A stretch of 64,000 bases of DNA from Carnobacterium sp. CP1 (GCF_001483965.1 NZ_CP010796.1:124001-188000), one strand, 5' to 3'. Shown: positions 38,011-48,276, numbered from the stretch's first letter. The notes: generated by a model from the letters alone, not told the origin. Program-made: numbers and translations.

Positions 38011-39420
38011 ATGTTTAAAACTTATGAAGAAGCTTTGAGCTGGATTCATGGAACGAGTGTTTTCGGGATGAAGCCAGGGCTGAAACGAATGGAATGGATG
38101 TTAAAACGACTCGGTCACCCGGATAAAAAAATAAAAGCCATTCATGTAGCAGGAACGAGTGTTTTCGGGATGAAGCCAGGGCTGAAACGAATGGAATGGA
38201 TGTTAAAACGACTCGGTCACCCGGATAAAAAAATAAAAGCCATTCATGTAGCAGGAACAAATGGCAAAGGGTCGACCGTTACTTTTTTAAGAAATATGCT
38301 AGAAGCGAATGGACAAGTGGTCGGTACGTTCACTTCTCCTTATATTAAAACATTTAACGAGCGCATCAGCGTGAACGGAGAGCCGATTTCAGATGAAGAA
38401 ATTTTGCGGTTAGCAAATATTGTCTACCCTCTAACCTTAGAACTTGAAGCAACAGAGTTTGGCGGACCGAGTGAATTTGAAATTATCACCACGATGATGT
38501 TTCTTTATTTTGGTGAAGGTCATGCAGATGTAGTGATTGTCGAAGTAGGGTTAGGAGGATTGTTGGATTCGACCAATGTAGTGGTCCCGATTGTTTCAGC
38601 GATCACGACTATTGGATTGGATCACACGAAAATTTTAGGCGAGACTTTGCCTGAGATTGCTTTGCAAAAAGCGGGCATTATCAAGCCGGGAGTTCCGGTC
38701 GTCACAGGAAATATTCCTGAAGAAGCGATGCAAGTCATTGAAAAATACGCTGAGGAGCAAGGAAGCGAAATTGAACGATTTAGCCATGATTTCAGTGTCT
38801 CGAAGTGGCAGACATTGCCTACCTGGGGAGAACAGTTTACATTTGAAGATGAACACATTTATTTAAATCAACTTCAAATCGAAATGCTGGGAAAACACCA
38901 AATTGAAAATGCGGCTGTGGCTATTGAAACATTACGCATTTACAGCCATAAAACGGGATTAGCGGTGAGCCATGAAGCGATGCGCCGCGGGTTAAAGCAA
39001 GCTTTTTGGCCGGGAAGAATGGAAAAAATCAATGACGAGCCGTTAATGATTTTAGACGGAGCTCATAATGAGCCTGCTATTCGACGATTAGCCGAAACGA
39101 TCAAGCATGATTTTAGCCAGCAAGAAATTTATTTGATTTTCGCTGCTCTACGCGATAAAGCGCTTGGCCCGATGCTTGATGTATTGACAGAGCTTCCGAA
39201 TGTTCACTTAGTGTTAACAAGTTTTGATTTTCCTAGAGCAGCAACAATCGATGACTTAAGCAGCTATGCCGATTCAAGAACAATAATGAAGGAACAATGG
39301 CAAGAAGCCTTGGTGGATACAATGAAAGAAATGGACGAGAGTGACATTGTTTTGATCACGGGTTCCTTGTATTTTATTTCAGAAGTTAGGCAGACTTTAC
39401 TAGATTCAACTGAGGAATAA
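38011..39420 (+). CDS. folC: FolC, folylpolyglutamate synthase, with internal duplication
   Basis: Adds glutamate to folates (and dihydropteroate), keeping them in the cell. Seen: the ATP loop GTNGKGSTV, TSPYIKTFNERI, VEVGLGGLLDSTN, and MILDGAHNEPA in the C-terminal domain. The 469 residues include a perfect repeat of 34 residues (GTSVFGMKPG...AIHVA) right before the P-loop; without it the length is a normal 435. The insert is in frame, so a full protein can be made, but its effect on activity is unknown. It follows valS, a conserved pairing. Confidence 0.94.
   Translation: MFKTYEEALSWIHGTSVFGMKPGLKRMEWMLKRLGHPDKKIKAIHVAGTSVFGMKPGLKRMEWMLKRLGHPDKKIKAIHVAGTNGKGSTVTFLRNMLEANGQVVGTFTSPYIKTFNERISVNGEPISDEEILRLANIVYPLTLELEATEFGGPSEFEIITTMMFLYFGEGHADVVIVEVGLGGLLDSTNVVVPIVSAITTIGLDHTKILGETLPEIALQKAGIIKPGVPVVTGNIPEEAMQVIEKYAEEQGSEIERFSHDFSVSKWQTLPTWGEQFTFEDEHIYLNQLQIEMLGKHQIENAAVAIETLRIYSHKTGLAVSHEAMRRGLKQAFWPGRMEKINDEPLMILDGAHNEPAIRRLAETIKHDFSQQEIYLIFAALRDKALGPMLDVLTELPNVHLVLTSFDFPRAATIDDLSSYADSRTIMKEQWQEALVDTMKEMDESDIVLITGSLYFISEVRQTLLDSTEE
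38050..38253 (+). repeat. Perfect 102-bp tandem duplication inside folC
   Basis: Units 38050-38151 and 38152-38253 are identical base for base. Both the start and the end of the original segment carry GGAAC, so slippage or recombination between these 5-base repeats explains the event. Being a multiple of three, it keeps the frame. Confidence 0.95.
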
Positions 39421-39433
39421 GGGGGTGGGGAGA

Positions 39434-40108
39434 ATGGAGCAAGTGAAAGCTGTTATTTTTGATATGGATGGTCTGATGTTTGATACAGAAATAATGTATT
39501 ATCAAGCAAACAAAGAAGTAGCAGATCGTATAGGGTTAGATTTTACGTATGATTATTATGCTCAGTATATTGGAATGTCTGATGAAGAGCTGCATCGTAA
39601 TCTTTACTTAGACTATGAAGATGAAGCTAAAGTGACTCAACTTATCAAAGAAAGCAGCGATATGCTTTTTGACATCATAAAAAAGGATGGGCTGATCAAG
39701 AAACCTGGCTTATTGGAATTGCTTGAGTACTTAGAGGAAAATCAGATCAAAAAAGTAGTCGCTTCTAGCAACATTAAAACAGTTGTTTCATTCTTTTTAG
39801 AACACGGGAATGTACACAAATATTTTGACTGCTTTATAGGCGGCGATGAAGTAAGACGTGCAAAACCTGATCCTGAGATTTTTGAAAAAGCTTGGGAAAG
39901 ATTAGGTGTTGCAAAAGAGCATACGATCATCTTAGAAGATTCAATGAATGGAATCCGAGCTGCTTATGATGCAGAAATCAATGTTATTATGGTACCCGAT
40001 TTGTTTCAACCTGACCATGAAGCTAAACAAAAAGCATTTGCTATTTGTGATGATTTACTTCAAGTAAAAGAGTTCATTGCTGAAAAGAACAGTTTTGTGA
40101 AGCTTTAA
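39434..40108 (+). CDS. HAD-superfamily phosphatase (PGMB-like)
   Basis: Haloacid-dehalogenase-type phosphohydrolase of about 224 residues. Seen: motif I VIFDMDGLMFDTE with the nucleophilic aspartate, motif II KVVASSN, and the motif III/IV region PDPEIFEKA...TIILEDSMNGIRAA. The cap domain between motifs I and II fits beta-phosphoglucomutase-like phosphatases; the substrate is unknown. I use the ATG at 39434; an in-frame GTG at 39425 is within the G-rich ribosome site. It follows folC by 13 bp and is probably co-transcribed. Confidence 0.88.
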   Translation: MEQVKAVIFDMDGLMFDTEIMYYQANKEVADRIGLDFTYDYYAQYIGMSDEELHRNLYLDYEDEAKVTQLIKESSDMLFDIIKKDGLIKKPGLLELLEYLEENQIKKVVASSNIKTVVSFFLEHGNVHKYFDCFIGGDEVRRAKPDPEIFEKAWERLGVAKEHTIILEDSMNGIRAAYDAEINVIMVPDLFQPDHEAKQKAFAICDDLLQVKEFIAEKNSFVKL

Positions 40109-40142
40109 AAGCAGCCCTATCGTACTGCTGAATAAAAGAAAT

Positions 40143-40198
40143 AAAAAAAATCTCCTCTCTGCGCGGATAATATATTCGTGAAGAAGAGGAGGTTTTTT
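40143..40198 (+). promoter_or_regulatory. Hairpin that pairs the radC ribosome site
   Basis: AAAAAAAATCTCCTCT (40143-40158) is complementary to AGAGGAGGTTTTTTT (40184-40198), the second arm being the radC ribosome site and its spacer. It could act as a terminator for the HAD gene and also hide the radC ribosome site in read-through mRNA. Confidence 0.6.
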
Positions 40199-40199
40199 T

Positions 40200-40892
40200 A
40201 TGACAGAAAACGTAACTAGTTTAGTGAATGAAGTACCGGTTTTTTCGAGGCCAAGAGAACGTTTGGAAATTTATGGAGAAAAAGCTTTAGCTAATCATGA
40301 ATTATTGGCCATTTTACTGAGGACAGGTATCAAAGGAACGAATGTGATGACATTAGCTATGGAAGTTCTAAATTCATTTGAAGATTTGTATTTTCTGAAA
40401 ACAGCTTCAATAGAAGAATTAATGGCAATCTCTGGTATTGGGAAAATAAAAGCTGTTGAAGTAAAAGCGGCCATTGAATTAGGCGTACGGATTTCTCAAG
40501 CATCTCAAATCAAAATCGGCCAAATCACTTCCAGCCGTAAAGCGGGAGAAATGCTGCTAGGCGAGATGCGTGATTTGCAGCAAGAGCATGTTATTGTGCT
40601 GTATCTAAATACTAAAAATGAAATCATAAAAAAAGAAACGATTTTTATTGGAGGACTTAATTCAAGTGTCGCGCATCCCCGCGAGATTTTTAGAGGTGCT
40701 GTCCGGTTTTCAGCAGCTCGTATGATCGTTGGCCATAATCATCCTTCGGGAAATCCGACTCCATCCGAAGCTGATATTTTATTTACTAAGCGTATGTTTG
40801 AATGTGGAGAATTAATGGGGATCGAATTGCTGGATCATATCATTATAGGGCAAGAAAGCTACATAAGCTTAAAAGAATTAGAAGTATTTTAA
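40200..40892 (+). CDS. radC: RadC family JAMM-domain protein
   Basis: Named for a supposed DNA-repair role that has since been doubted; it carries a JAB1/MPN metalloprotease-like fold. It has 230 residues. Seen: N-terminal RPRERLEIYGEKAL and a helix-hairpin-helix (LMAISGIGKIKAVEVKAA), then the JAMM zinc motif GHNHPSGNPTPSEAD near residues 178-192, complete. AGAGGAGG precedes the ATG within a hairpin. Next to mreB-type cell-shape genes in many Firmicutes, as here with the csp array between. Confidence 0.93.
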   Translation: MTENVTSLVNEVPVFSRPRERLEIYGEKALANHELLAILLRTGIKGTNVMTLAMEVLNSFEDLYFLKTASIEELMAISGIGKIKAVEVKAAIELGVRISQASQIKIGQITSSRKAGEMLLGEMRDLQQEHVIVLYLNTKNEIIKKETIFIGGLNSSVAHPREIFRGAVRFSAARMIVGHNHPSGNPTPSEADILFTKRMFECGELMGIELLDHIIIGQESYISLKELEVF

Positions 40893-40975
40893 ATGAAGCT
40901 TACAAACTCATGGTTCAGCTAATGAAGACTCTTTCCAGTTGCAGGCAGGGAAATGAAATTAGTTTTGAAAAAGGC

Positions 40976-41316
<341 letters not shown>

Positions 41317-41339
41317 TTTAACTTAAAATTAAAACTTAT

Positions 41340-41373
41340 AAGAACTTAGCGTAAATCGCTAAGTTCTTTTTTC
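41340..41373 (+). terminator. Terminator of csp copy 1
   Basis: AAGAACTTAGCG and CGCTAAGTTCTT arms with a T tail; nearly the same stem recurs after copies 2 and 3. Confidence 0.88.
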
Positions 41374-41415
41374 TATTTCTAATAAAAGGAAGATTAACAG
41401 TGATGCAGAATTAGC

Positions 41416-41757
<342 letters not shown>

Positions 41758-41778
41758 TTTAACTTAAAATTAAATTGA

Positions 41779-41814
41779 TAAGAACTTGGCGTAAATCGCT
41801 AAGTTCTTTTTTTT
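41779..41814 (+). terminator. Terminator of csp copy 2
   Basis: AAGAACTTGGCG and CGCTAAGTTCTT with a T tail; one arm differs by a base (G·T pair) from the copy 1 stem. Confidence 0.88.
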
Positions 41815-41837
41815 ATTTATTTAATAAAGCGTTTTAC

Positions 41838-42182
<345 letters not shown>

Positions 42183-42205
42183 TTTAACTTAAAATTAAAA
42201 CTTAT

Positions 42206-42239
42206 AAGAACTTAGCGTAAACCGCTAAGTTCTTTTTTA
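42206..42239 (+). terminator. Terminator of csp copy 3
   Basis: AAGAACTTAGCG and CGCTAAGTTCTT with a T tail; the 3' flank up to here is almost the same as that of copy 1. Confidence 0.88.
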
Positions 42240-42284
42240 ACGTTTCTAAAAAATACCTGTAAAACGACTTGATCATGGTTGTAC

Positions 42285-42624
<340 letters not shown>

Positions 42625-42643
42625 TTAAATTTAAACTTTGCAA

Positions 42644-42676
42644 AAGACTTGGCATTTATTGCCAGGTTTTTTTTTA
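42644..42676 (+). terminator. Terminator of csp copy 4
   Basis: GACTTGGCA and TGCCAGGTTT arms followed by a long T run; unlike the stems after copies 1-3. Confidence 0.85.
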
Positions 42677-43005
42677 TTGTTTTATTATAATAAAGAGCTA
42701 TTTGGGAAATCGATCATCGGTTTATCAATAAATAAAAATGAATAGAAAGCAAAGCGCTTTCTGCCAAAACTATATCAGCATTATTCGTTGTACCCATAAT
42801 GGGATATTGATTTTAACTTAAATTTCTATTAAAATAAGAGAATATTTAATGTTATGAACAGGAAAATAAAGTATGATGGTTTCTGATAAGGCAATATAAC
42901 CTTTTTTTTGTTATACTGTTTTAGAGTCTGACAAGTAATCAAATGTAAAACGTATGGTTTCTGAGAAATTTAGACTGTTAGACTGACTTGAGAGGATGAA
43001 ATAAT
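42677..43005. other. Gene-free region before mreB
   Basis: About 330 bases, AT-rich, no ORF. It probably holds the mreB promoter (TATACT near 42911, no convincing -35). A palindromic GCAAAGCGCTTTCT at 42749-42762 resembles a CcpA cre core but lacks the outer TG...CA, so I do not call it. Confidence 0.4.
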
Positions 43006-44019
43006 GTGTTTAGATTTGGAAATAAAGACATCGGTATTGATTTAGGAACAGCGAATACAAATGTATTTGTAGATGGCAAAGGTATTGTCTTAAGAGATCC
43101 TTCAGTAGTTGCAAAAGATATCAATACTGGAGAAATCGTAGCCGTTGGTGAAGATGCAAGAAACATGATCGGAAGAACACCAGGTTCGATTGTTGCTATT
43201 AGACCTATGAAAAATGGTGTGATTGCAGATTATGATACCACTGCTGCAATGATGAAATATTACATTGAAAAAGCAATCGGCAAAACGACTTCTAAGCCAT
43301 ATGTAATGGTTTGTGTGCCAAGCGGTGTAACAGAAGTTGAAAAACGTGCGGTGATCGATGCAACTAGAATGGCTGGGGCTAAGGATGCCTTTATTCTTGA
43401 AGAACCTTTTGCTGCTGCAGTCGGTGCGGGCTTACCGGTAATGGATCCAACGGGTAGTATGGTAGTCGATATTGGTGGCGGTACGACTGATGTAGCTACT
43501 ATTGCGCTTGGCGGAATAGTGAGCAGCCGTTCGATTCGTTTAGCAGGAGACAGCATGGACGATGGAATTATCCACTATATCCGTAAGAAATATAACTTGC
43601 TGATTGGTGAGCGGACAGCTGAACAGATTAAAATAGAAATTGGTTGTGCATCAATCGAAAAAGCTGCAGAATACGGGAAAATGGATGTCCGTGGGCGCGA
43701 CTTGTTGACTGGACTACCGCAAACGATTGAGGTGCCAGCAATTGATGTGGCGGAAGCCATCAAAGAAGTCGTTGACGGAATTGTAAGTGCAGTAAGAGAA
43801 ACACTAGAAGAAACACCACCAGAAATCTCAGCAGACGTCATTGATCATGGTATCGTTTTAACCGGTGGGGGAGCTTTACTTAAAAATATGAGTGATGTGA
43901 TCGCTGATGAAACGGATGTTCCAGTCTTTGTAGCAAACGATCCATTGGATTGTGTGGCTTTAGGTACTGGAGAATCACTTAAGCATATGAACCTCTATAA
44001 AAAGAAAAGAAATAGATAG
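43006..44019 (+). CDS. mreB: MreB, actin-like rod-shape protein
   Basis: Actin homologue that guides lateral cell-wall synthesis along the membrane. It has 337 residues. Seen: phosphate-1 motif [25 protein letters not shown] (phosphate-2), LTGGGALL, and a hydrophobic N-terminal MFRFG start that helps membrane binding. The GTG start follows GAGAGGA. It begins mreBCD; a stem-loop between mreB and mreC may lower downstream expression. Confidence 0.95.
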   Translation: MFRFGNKDIGIDLGTANTNVFVDGKGIVLRDPSVVAKDINTGEIVAVGEDARNMIGRTPGSIVAIRPMKNGVIADYDTTAAMMKYYIEKAIGKTTSKPYVMVCVPSGVTEVEKRAVIDATRMAGAKDAFILEEPFAAAVGAGLPVMDPTGSMVVDIGGGTTDVATIALGGIVSSRSIRLAGDSMDDGIIHYIRKKYNLLIGERTAEQIKIEIGCASIEKAAEYGKMDVRGRDLLTGLPQTIEVPAIDVAEAIKEVVDGIVSAVRETLEETPPEISADVIDHGIVLTGGGALLKNMSDVIADETDVPVFVANDPLDCVALGTGESLKHMNLYKKKRNR

Positions 44020-44043
44020 CTAAAAATAACATGACGTAAAAAT

Positions 44044-44082
44044 GATGCGGGCGGTATTTTGCTTCCCGCATCGTTTCGTTTG
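44044..44082 (+). terminator. Stem-loop between mreB and mreC
   Basis: GATGCGGG (44044-44051) and CCCGCATC (44065-44072), followed by a T-rich GTTTCGTTT. Probably a leaky terminator or processing site inside the operon. Confidence 0.55.
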
Positions 44083-44167
44083 AAATGATAACCTGGTAAA
44101 ATACTAAGTTATTTTGTTTAAGTTATGGTAAAATAGAAAAAGCCTGAAGAATTAATGAGGTGAGAAT

Positions 44168-45019
44168 TTGAATCAGTTTTTTTCAAACAAAAAGCTAATT
44201 ATACTGTTGGTGAGTGTTATAGTTTGTTTAGGTCTTATTGCATTTTCCATTACAGGAAATGGTAAGACTCCAGTAGTTCAAAAGTTTACCAACGATATTA
44301 CGGCGATTACAGGCCGAGTGTTAGCTAAACCGACCAATGCCGTTGTTAATTTTATTGAGGCAGTGGATGACTTGAAAAACACCTATAAAGAAAACCAGCT
44401 GTTGAAATCAAAGATCGATCGTTTATACGAAACAGAAGTTGAGTTGAGCGATTTAAAACAAGATAATCAAAAAATGAAAGAACAATTGGAACTACAAGAT
44501 ACGCTTTCAAATTACCAAAAAATCAATGGTACGGTCATTAGTCGAAATCCAGATAATTGGATTGATCAAGTCGTAGTGGATCGAGGAAGTCAAAGCGGTA
44601 TAACAATTGGGTTATCTGTCATGGCGGATAATGGTTTGATTGGGCGGGTGATAGAAGTGAGTCCAACAAGCTCAAAAGTTCAATTGATAACAACATTAGA
44701 CCAAAATAATAATCGGGTCGCTGCTTCGGTTTCTTCTGAAGAGGGCTTTGTTCATGGTGTCATCAATGGGTATGATGCCGAGACTAACCGATTGATCATG
44801 AAACAAATAACAACAGACGTAACATTGAAGACTGGAGATCAAGTGATGACTTCTGGACTTGGAGGTGTGTCGCCAAGTTCGTTGTTGATTGGAACGGTTG
44901 ATGAAGTTAAATTAGATGCTCATGGGTTATCTCAAGAAGCTTATGTTACTCCTGCGTCAGACTTGAATGATATCCGTTATGTGACTTTTATTCAACGGAC
45001 AGCTGAAAGTGGTGAATAA
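44168..45019 (+). CDS. mreC: MreC, rod-shape scaffold protein
   Basis: Bitopic membrane protein that links MreB to the outer cell-wall synthesis enzymes. It has 283 residues. Seen: one N-terminal membrane helix (LIILLVSVIVCLGLIAFSI), a coiled coil (about residues 65-110) and two beta-rich domains with VISRNPDNWIDQVVVDRGS and GLIGRVIEVSPTSSKVQL. TTG start after GAGGTGA. Next to mreD with almost no gap. Confidence 0.93.
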   Translation: MNQFFSNKKLIILLVSVIVCLGLIAFSITGNGKTPVVQKFTNDITAITGRVLAKPTNAVVNFIEAVDDLKNTYKENQLLKSKIDRLYETEVELSDLKQDNQKMKEQLELQDTLSNYQKINGTVISRNPDNWIDQVVVDRGSQSGITIGLSVMADNGLIGRVIEVSPTSSKVQLITTLDQNNNRVAASVSSEEGFVHGVINGYDAETNRLIMKQITTDVTLKTGDQVMTSGLGGVSPSSLLIGTVDEVKLDAHGLSQEAYVTPASDLNDIRYVTFIQRTAESGE

Positions 45020-45020
45020 T

Positions 45021-45542
45021 ATGAATGAACAATGGAAAGTAAAGGTTTTTGCACCCTTACTGATTTTCTTTGGCTTCTTAATGGATGGACTGCTCTCAGG
45101 TGTTTTTTCTGAACAATTATATGGGGGAACGGGAGTCATGGTTCCTAGATTAATCGTTCTTATTTTTATTTTGATGTCTTTTTATCTGCCAAGGAATAAG
45201 ATGATTCTTTATGCTGTTATTTTTGGATTGCTTTACGATAGTTACTATGTGGGAATTTTGGGTATTTACGTTGCTGCTTTTCCATTAATTGTTTATATTA
45301 CAGAGAAATTAAAAAGAGTGTTGAATCCCAATCCGATTGTTGTCGGAATGATGGTCATCATCAACTTAAGCCTTTTAGAATTTATACTTTATGAATTTTA
45401 TAAAGTTTTAAGTTTTACTACACTCGATACGTCTACTTTTATGGCTAGTCGTTTAGGGCCAACATTGCTGTTAAATCTCGTATTCTTTATCCTAGTATTT
45501 TATCCATTAAAAAAAATGATACTAAAAATGATTGAAAATTAA
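45021..45542 (+). CDS. mreD: MreD, rod-shape membrane protein
   Basis: Polytopic membrane partner of MreC. About 173 residues with five or so hydrophobic helices (APLLIFFGFLMDGLLSG, VLIFILMSFYLP, MILYAVIFGLLYDSYYVGILG, and others). I use the ATG at 45021, 1 bp after the mreC stop and 6 bases after a GTGGTGA site; a GTG at 45009 would overlap mreC. Followed by minC, which overlaps or abuts it. Confidence 0.9.
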   Translation: MNEQWKVKVFAPLLIFFGFLMDGLLSGVFSEQLYGGTGVMVPRLIVLIFILMSFYLPRNKMILYAVIFGLLYDSYYVGILGIYVAAFPLIVYITEKLKRVLNPNPIVVGMMVIINLSLLEFILYEFYKVLSFTTLDTSTFMASRLGPTLLLNLVFFILVFYPLKKMILKMIEN

Positions 45543-45588
45543 AACGATGGAAGACTCATTCGTTATCGAGCTGATAGGAGTTGTTAAA

Positions 45589-46311
45589 GTGAAACAAAGT
45601 GTGACATTAAAAGGGAATAAAGATGGCTTTGTATTAACCTTGGATGAATCGGCTTCTTTTGCTACAATCATTGAAGAATTAGAACAATTATTGGAACACA
45701 TCAAGGCAGAAGCTAAAAAACCGGATCCGAAGAAAGAAGCTAAAGAAGAACCGTCAAAAGAAAAAAAAGAAATCTATTTAGAAATTTTCTCTGGCAATCG
45801 GTTGTTGACAGACAAAGAAAAAGAGTTGCTGACAGAAAAAATAAAAAGCAACAGTCAGTTTGTAATCAAGAAGTTTAATTCAGCTGTGGTTACATATGAG
45901 AGTGCTCTTGCTTGGCAAGAAGCTGTTAGTTTACAGATGGAAATCCAAACGATCCGCAGCGGCCAAGTGCTTCAAGCACCTGGAGATATTCTTTTTGTCG
46001 GGAAAGTCCACCCTGGCGGAGTTATTCGTGCAAACGGCAGCATCTTTATTATTGGAGAACTACATGGTATCGCACACGCAGGTTTTGAAGGGAATGCAGC
46101 TGCAGTTGTAGTAGCAGATTTTCACACGAGTGCACAAGTGCGAATAGCAGACAATGTACAGATTATTGAGAATCAATCTATAGCAGATGCTGCAATCAAG
46201 AAAAACGAATTTGCATTTATCAATGATTTACATATCTTGGATTTTGAATCTTTAGATCAATTGAGAAAAATGCGACCGAATTTAGGTAAAGTGACAGGGG
46301 GATTAATATAA
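45589..46311 (+). CDS. minC: MinC, septum-site inhibitor
   Basis: Blocks FtsZ assembly away from mid-cell. It has 240 residues from the GTG at 45589, where the product starts MKQSVTLKGNKDGF, as in the family, after AGGAG. Seen: the N-terminal FtsZ-inhibiting domain, a charged linker, and the C-terminal beta-helix (RSGQVLQAPGDILFVGKVHPGG, GELHGIAHAGF) that binds MinD and dimerises. A longer in-frame start at 45532 would overlap mreD. Its stop overlaps the minD start by 1 bp. Confidence 0.92.
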   Translation: MKQSVTLKGNKDGFVLTLDESASFATIIEELEQLLEHIKAEAKKPDPKKEAKEEPSKEKKEIYLEIFSGNRLLTDKEKELLTEKIKSNSQFVIKKFNSAVVTYESALAWQEAVSLQMEIQTIRSGQVLQAPGDILFVGKVHPGGVIRANGSIFIIGELHGIAHAGFEGNAAAVVVADFHTSAQVRIADNVQIIENQSIADAAIKKNEFAFINDLHILDFESLDQLRKMRPNLGKVTGGLI

Positions 46312-47105
46312 TGGGTACAGCAATTGTCATTACTTCTGGAAAAGGTGGCGTGGGAAAAACAACGTCTACTGCAAATATTGGAACTGCACTTGCTTTGCAA
46401 GGGAAACGAGTTTGTTTAATTGATATGGATATCGGTTTAAGAAACCTGGATGTTATTCTAGGATTAGAAAACCGGATTATTTACGATATCATTGATGTCG
46501 TCGAAGGCCGTGCTAAATTGCATCAAGCTATCATTAAAGATAAACGGTTCAATGATAATTTATACTTATTGCCTGCAGCTCAAAATGCCGATAAAAATGC
46601 TGTAAACGGAGAACAAATGGTTGAAATCGTGGACGAGTTAAAAAAAGAATACGATTATGTTTTAATCGATTGTCCAGCAGGGATAGAACAAGGATTTCAG
46701 AATTCAATTGCTGCAGCCGATGAAGCGATACTGGTGACAACACCAGAAATTTCAGCTATTCGTGATGCAGACCGAATCATTGGCTTATTAGAACAAACGG
46801 AATTAGCGCCTCCTCGTTTGATCATCAACCGAATTCGCAAACGGATGATGCAAGATGGAGAAGTTTTAGACGTTGATGAAATCACACGTCATTTATCAGT
46901 CGATTTATTGGGGATTATTTTTGATGACGACGATGTGGTCCGTTCTTCTAATAAAGGAGACCCAATCGTGTTGGATCCAAAAAATCCAGCATCGCAAGGC
47001 TACCGTAATGTAGCTCGTCGTATTTTAGGCGAAACAGTACCATTGATGTCGCTAAAAAGAGAAAAAGAAAGTTTTTGGACAAAATTGTTTGGTAAACGTA
47101 AATAA
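46311..47105 (+). CDS. minD: MinD, septum-site ATPase
   Basis: Membrane-switching ATPase that holds MinC at the membrane. It has 264 residues. Seen: the deviant Walker A SGKGGVGKTTSTANIG at residues 9-24, DMDIGLRNLDVILG, DCPAGIEQG (Walker B-like), and the C-terminal amphipathic helix ESFWTKLFGKRK. Overlaps minC by 1 bp. Together with DivIVA at 9.3 kb, this is a Bacillus-type Min system without MinE in view. Confidence 0.96.
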   Translation: MGTAIVITSGKGGVGKTTSTANIGTALALQGKRVCLIDMDIGLRNLDVILGLENRIIYDIIDVVEGRAKLHQAIIKDKRFNDNLYLLPAAQNADKNAVNGEQMVEIVDELKKEYDYVLIDCPAGIEQGFQNSIAAADEAILVTTPEISAIRDADRIIGLLEQTELAPPRLIINRIRKRMMQDGEVLDVDEITRHLSVDLLGIIFDDDDVVRSSNKGDPIVLDPKNPASQGYRNVARRILGETVPLMSLKREKESFWTKLFGKRK

Positions 47106-47124
47106 CTATGGTATAGTATGAAGC

Positions 47125-47416
47125 AATAAAGAAAAGCAATGACGAGAAAAAGTAAGAGTAGGAACTTAAGCAGAGAAATTGCGGGTGGTGCGAGCAATTA
47201 AGAAACTATTCTGAACACACATCTCTAAGCTGGCAGTTGAACCATATTTTTTAGTAAACTGACTCGGGTGTACCCGTTACCGTACAAGCGTTTAGTAGTT
47301 TTGAACGTGATAAGGCAGTTTTCTGTGAAGAGGCTGCAAAAAAAGGTGGAACCACGATAAAGTAATCTATCGTCCTTTGATTTCCTGTTTAACGGGAAAT
47401 CAAAGGACTTTTTTGT
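47125..47416 (+). promoter_or_regulatory. T-box leader of amino-acid ABC transporter
   Basis: Seen: a Stem I distal hairpin (ATTGCGGGTGGTGCGAGCAAT), the specifier-loop sequence GAACACACA (47213-47221), the antiterminator core GGTGGAACCACG (about 47354-47365) and a perfect terminator (GTCCTTTGATTTCC/GGAAATCAAAGGAC) with T tail near 47415. Reading the specifier as in the valS leader (GAA-N-codon) gives ACA (Thr); CAC (His) is the alternative. TGGA would pair with a tRNA having U73, which speaks against His (C73). Confidence 0.85.
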
Positions 47417-47475
47417 TTTTACAGAACTGCAGTCTGTAAAAAATAAAAAAATTATAAAAAAAGGGAGTGGCTGGA

Positions 47476-48276
47476 ATGAAAAATAAATTAATGAAGATGA
47501 TGGTTACAGTAGGAATGGCAGGATTATTTATGGCTGGTTGCGGCACTAATAGTGCAAAAGAAGATAGCTATGATCAGCTAGTACAAGAAGGTGAAATTAT
47601 CATGGGGTTAGACGATACGTTCGCACCGATGGGATTTCGTGATACAAATGGTGAAATTGTCGGCTTTGATGTTGACTTAGCTAAAGAGGTCGGCGAACGT
47701 TTAGGGGTAACGTTTAACTTTCAGACGGTTGATTGGGCAATGAAAGAAACCGAGTTAAACGCTGGAAATATTGATGTCATTTGGAATGGATATACCATTA
47801 CTGAAGAACGTGAAGAAAAAGTCGCATTTAGTGACCCTTATTTGGATAATAGTCAAATCATTATTGTTTTAGAAGAGAGCCCTATTCAAAAGAAAGCAGA
47901 TTTAGCCGGTAAAACAGTAGCAGCACAACAAACATCGAGTGCAGTTGATGCGATTACAGCCGATGATTCTAATATCATCAAAGACTTTAAAAATGGAGAA
48001 GTCTTACAGTACCCGTCTAATAATGATGTCTTCAATGATTTAGCTTCGGGACGAAGCGATGCCATTGTAGTTGATGAAACGCTAGCTCGTTATTACATGA
48101 AGCAAAACGCTGATATTGCTTACCGCGTTTTAGAAGAAGATTTTGGGAAGGAAGAATACGCAGTTGGGATGCGCAAAGCGGATGTTAAATTGAAAAAAGC
48201 TATTGATGATTCTTTGGCAGAAATGAAAACAGACGGTACCTATGAAAAGATTTATAGCAAATGGTTTGCTGAATAA
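47476..48276 (+). CDS. Amino-acid ABC transporter binding lipoprotein 1
   Basis: Family-3 (polar amino acid) solute-binding protein, attached to the outer face of the membrane. It has 266 residues. Seen: a lipoprotein signal with lipobox LFMAGC, then LDDTFAPMGFRD, GFDVDLAKEVG, DVIWNGYTITEER. The ATG at 47476 follows AGGGAG; a GTG 9 bases earlier is in the ribosome site. Its close paralogue follows directly. Under the T-box; the ligand is inferred only from that. Confidence 0.92.
   Translation: MKNKLMKMMVTVGMAGLFMAGCGTNSAKEDSYDQLVQEGEIIMGLDDTFAPMGFRDTNGEIVGFDVDLAKEVGERLGVTFNFQTVDWAMKETELNAGNIDVIWNGYTITEEREEKVAFSDPYLDNSQIIIVLEESPIQKKADLAGKTVAAQQTSSAVDAITADDSNIIKDFKNGEVLQYPSNNDVFNDLASGRSDAIVVDETLARYYMKQNADIAYRVLEEDFGKEEYAVGMRKADVKLKKAIDDSLAEMKTDGTYEKIYSKWFAE

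Noticed and set aside
38015-38260. Minus-strand repeat protein opposite folC
   Set aside because: Its internal repeat is just the shadow of the folC duplication.
42749-42762. CcpA cre site upstream of mreB
   Set aside because: The palindromic core is present but the conserved outer TG...CA is missing, and mreB is not a usual CcpA target.
47467-47475. GTG start for the first binding protein
   Set aside because: The GTG belongs to the AGGGAGTGG ribosome site; the ATG at 47476 gives a normal lipoprotein signal.
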